Shown here one piece after another: positions 6,688 to 8,329 of a DNA stretch of 8,329 bases. Positions within the stretch are counted from its first letter, which is position 1. Each line of letters opens with the position of its first letter. The DNA lies in the NCBI GenBank assembly GCA_937914895.1, contig CALGIL010000174.1, forward strand, positions 1 through 8,329, read 5' to 3'. Under the pieces are notes generated by a model. It searched no databases. It was not told the DNA's origin and saw only the letters and a program-made list of their open reading frames with translations. A program made the translations under genes and the position numbers. Source of the DNA: an uncultured Angelakisella sp. Lineage in GTDB: Bacteria > Bacillota > Clostridia > Oscillospirales > Ruminococcaceae.

Positions 6688-6716
6688 TTTCCAGAAGGCG
6701 GTTTTTTGGGTAGAAT
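6688..6716 (+). promoter_or_regulatory. Candidate promoter of the solute-binding lipoprotein gene
   Basis: TTTCCA (6688-6693, four of six consensus bases) and TAGAAT (6711-6716, five of six) are separated by 17 bases. The predicted start of transcription is near 6723, about 65 nt before the ATG. An inverted repeat AGGAAAA (6655-6661) / TTTTCCT (6680-6686) ends one base before the -35 box and could be an operator, which is inference. Confidence 0.55.
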
Positions 6717-6775
6717 AGGGGAATGACGTACAAAGCAAAACGAAAACCCGCTTTGAAAAGAACGGCAAAACGCGC

Positions 6776-6781
6776 AGGAGG
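6776..6781 (+). promoter_or_regulatory. Ribosome binding site of the lipoprotein gene
   Basis: AGGAGG lies 6 bases before ATG 6788, directly ahead of the signal peptide coding region. This fixes the start. Confidence 0.85.
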
Positions 6782-6787
6782 AAACAA

Positions 6788-8329
6788 ATGAAACGACTGA
6801 TGGCACTGCTGATGGCGCTGGCCCTGCTGGGAATATCCGCGGGGTGCGGCGCTGCGGAGGACCCCGCCCCGGGCACCGGGGAGACCCAGGACCTGGAGGG
6901 GACGCTGAACCTGCACCTGGGCGGCGAGCCCCCCTCCATCGACCCGGCCTTTGCCACCGCCGGCGCGGGGGGCGCCTACGCCGTCCAGCTGTTTGAGGGC
7001 CTGACCACCCTGGATAAGGACCTGGAGGTGACGGCGGGCGCGGCGGCCAACTGGACCGTGGGCATCGCCGAGGACGGCCTGCCCCTGTATACCTTTTCCC
7101 TGCGGGAGGACGCCAAATGGTCGGACGGCAGGGCCGTGACCGCCCAGGATTTTGTCTTTGCCTGGCGCCGGGCCGCAGACCCCGCCACCCGGGCGGACAG
7201 CGCCTACCTGCTGTACCCCATCCGGGGCGCCCGCCAGATTTTGGAGGGGACCGTCACGCAGGGGGAGGACGGCACCGCCAAAACCGAATACCTGAAGCCG
7301 GAGGAGCTGGGGGTGTTTGCGGTGGATGAGCATACCCTGGAGGTCACTCTGGAGGGGCCCTGCCCCTACTTCCTCCAGCTGCTTACCCTGCCCGTCTTTT
7401 TCCCGGTGCGGGAGGATGCGGTGGAAAAAAGCCCCCTGGGGTGGACGGGCACCCCGGAGACCTGCCTGAGCAACGGGCCCTACAAGCTGGGGCGGTGGAA
7501 CCACGACTGCAGCATGACCATGGAGCGCAGCGAACTGTATTGGGGGGACACCCAGGAGAGCCCCCGGGTGCTCAACTTTGTGCTGTCCCAGGACGACGGG
7601 GCCCTGTTCCAGGATTTTGAAAGCGGGCGCCTGCTGCTGGCGGGCAGCTACCCGCCGGTGGAGCGGGATGCCTTAAAGGAGGCCGGGACTCTGGCGGAGG
7701 TCCCCATGCTGGGCACCTATTACTACGCCTTTAACACCCAAAAGGAGCCCTGGGACAAGCCCGAGCTCCGCCGGGCCGTGGCCCTTGCCCTGGACCGCCG
7801 GGCGCTGGCGGATACCGGGGACTTTGGACGGCTGGCCGCCGCCGGCCTTGTGCCCCCGGGGGTGCCGGACCGGGAGCCCGGCGGGGATTTTCGCGCCGCC
7901 GCCGCCCCTTTCTTTGCCCAGGACCCCCAGCAGGACCTGGACCTTGCCAAAACCCTGCTTGCCGAAGCGGGCTACCCCGGCGGCACGGGCCTGCCCGCCC
8001 TGACCTTTCTGACCAACGACACCCCCGGCCATGTGGAGATGGCAAATCTGGCGGCCGGGATGCTGGAGGAAAACCTGGGGATTACCGTAAATGTCCGGGC
8101 CCTGGGCTGGGAGCAGTTCCAGGCGGCCAAGGCGGAGGGGGAGTGGGACCTGGTCCGGGGCGGCACCATGGGGGTGGTCCGGGATGCCTACGCCTTTTTG
8201 GACGCCTTTGTCACCGGCAGCCCCCAAAATGACGGCCTGTACACAAGCGAGGCCTATGACGCCGCCGTCGCCGGCAGCCGCGCCGCCGAAGAGCCCGAGG
8301 AGAGGCTGCCGGCGACGCCGGCGTCATAG
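6788..8329 (+). CDS. OppA-family peptide ABC transporter solute-binding lipoprotein, C-terminus probably incomplete
   Basis: This is an extracellular, lipid-anchored binding protein that delivers solute, most likely oligopeptides, to an ABC importer. The N-terminus is a lipoprotein signal peptide ending in SAGC, with lipidated Cys20. Family 5 binding-protein features follow: LFEGLTTLDKDLEVT (68-82), FSLREDAKWSDGRAVTAQDF (103-122), FAWRRAADP (124-132), NGPYKLGRW near residue 235, YYYAFNTQKEPWDKPELRRA from about 311, and AKTLLAEAGYPGG near 395. The 513-residue frame stops at the last base of the window. It lacks the C-terminal segment (an IPLYFY-like strand and what follows) expected in OppA homologues of about 530-560 residues. 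The last 26 bases (8304-8329) are a near-perfect reverse complement of 8254-8279, so residues after about E502 and the TAG stop are probably not native. The permease and ATPase genes would be expected nearby but are not in the window. Confidence 0.9.
   Translation: MKRLMALLMALALLGISAGCGAAEDPAPGTGETQDLEGTLNLHLGGEPPSIDPAFATAGAGGAYAVQLFEGLTTLDKDLEVTAGAAANWTVGIAEDGLPLYTFSLREDAKWSDGRAVTAQDFVFAWRRAADPATRADSAYLLYPIRGARQILEGTVTQGEDGTAKTEYLKPEELGVFAVDEHTLEVTLEGPCPYFLQLLTLPVFFPVREDAVEKSPLGWTGTPETCLSNGPYKLGRWNHDCSMTMERSELYWGDTQESPRVLNFVLSQDDGALFQDFESGRLLLAGSYPPVERDALKEAGTLAEVPMLGTYYYAFNTQKEPWDKPELRRAVALALDRRALADTGDFGRLAAAGLVPPGVPDREPGGDFRAAAAPFFAQDPQQDLDLAKTLLAEAGYPGGTGLPALTFLTNDTPGHVEMANLAAGMLEENLGITVNVRALGWEQFQAAKAEGEWDLVRGGTMGVVRDAYAFLDAFVTGSPQNDGLYTSEAYDAAVAGSRAAEEPEERLPATPAS
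8254..8329. repeat. Near-perfect 26-bp terminal inverted repeat (fold-back end)
   Basis: Bases 8254-8279 (beginning CTATGACGCCGCC, ending CGGCAGCC) match the reverse complement of 8304-8329 at 25 of 26 positions, around a 24-base loop. The second arm supplies the final codons and the TAG stop of the lipoprotein frame: that TAG is the complement of the CTA inside the Ala489-Tyr490 codons. The second arm has no T-run after it, and it ends at the window edge. Confidence 0.85.

Noticed and set aside
6629..7504. Minus-strand frame of 291 codons opposite the lipoprotein start
   Set aside because: It runs through the divergent promoter region and is antisense to a clear OppA-family protein.
8303..8326. 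LPATP near the C-terminus of the lipoprotein, resembling a sortase sorting signal in a window that also encodes a sortase
   Set aside because: It is encoded by the fold-back arm and has no following hydrophobic segment or basic tail. Class B sortases also usually use NPQTN-like rather than LPxTG-like signals.

Overview
The window looks like chromosomal DNA of a high-GC member of the Clostridia, most likely a gut Oscillospiraceae (Flavonifractor/Oscillibacter-like) bacterium. This is inferred from strong AGGAGG-type ribosome binding sites, sigma-A-like promoters, a class B sortase, a rhodanese-less ThiI paired with a NifS-type cysteine desulfurase, and an OppA-type lipoprotein. Nothing in the sequence fixes the species. 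No tRNA, rRNA, CRISPR array, transposase or phage gene was seen.

Layout. Positions 1-419 carry no convincing gene. They hold a cluster of three perfect hairpins (84-176), a stretch of smaller inverted repeats, and a rho-independent terminator (343-386) that ends the minus-strand operon. Positions 420-6507 form one minus-strand operon. It reads from a near-consensus promoter (6604-6632) through a 90-nt leader with a strong hairpin, a cysteine desulfurase (5371-6507), thiI (4140-5336), and one very long reading frame (420-4070). That frame joins a degenerate CinA-like protein to a membrane-anchored class B sortase with an unusual repeat tail. Positions 6508-6787 are a divergent promoter region. 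From 6788 an OppA-family solute-binding lipoprotein runs rightward to the end of the window.

How the genes work together. The desulfurase and ThiI make a standard sulfur relay from cysteine to 4-thiouridine in tRNA. The downstream CinA-like/sortase frame shares the transcript but has no obvious link to sulfur transfer. The sortase is expected to act outside the membrane. The divergent lipoprotein would supply oligopeptides (or a similar solute) to an ABC importer whose other genes lie off the window.

Main oddities. (1) The last 26 bases are a near-perfect reverse complement of bases 8254-8279, so the stop codon and final residues of the lipoprotein look like a fold-back end, probably an assembly or library artefact. 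(2) The CinA-like and sortase parts lie in one uninterrupted frame although the sortase has its own ribosome binding site and ATG. (3) The CinA-like part has lost the hallmark motifs of both CinA domains. (4) The sortase carries five diverged repeats and a Ser/acidic tail. I found no convincing wholly new multi-gene system.
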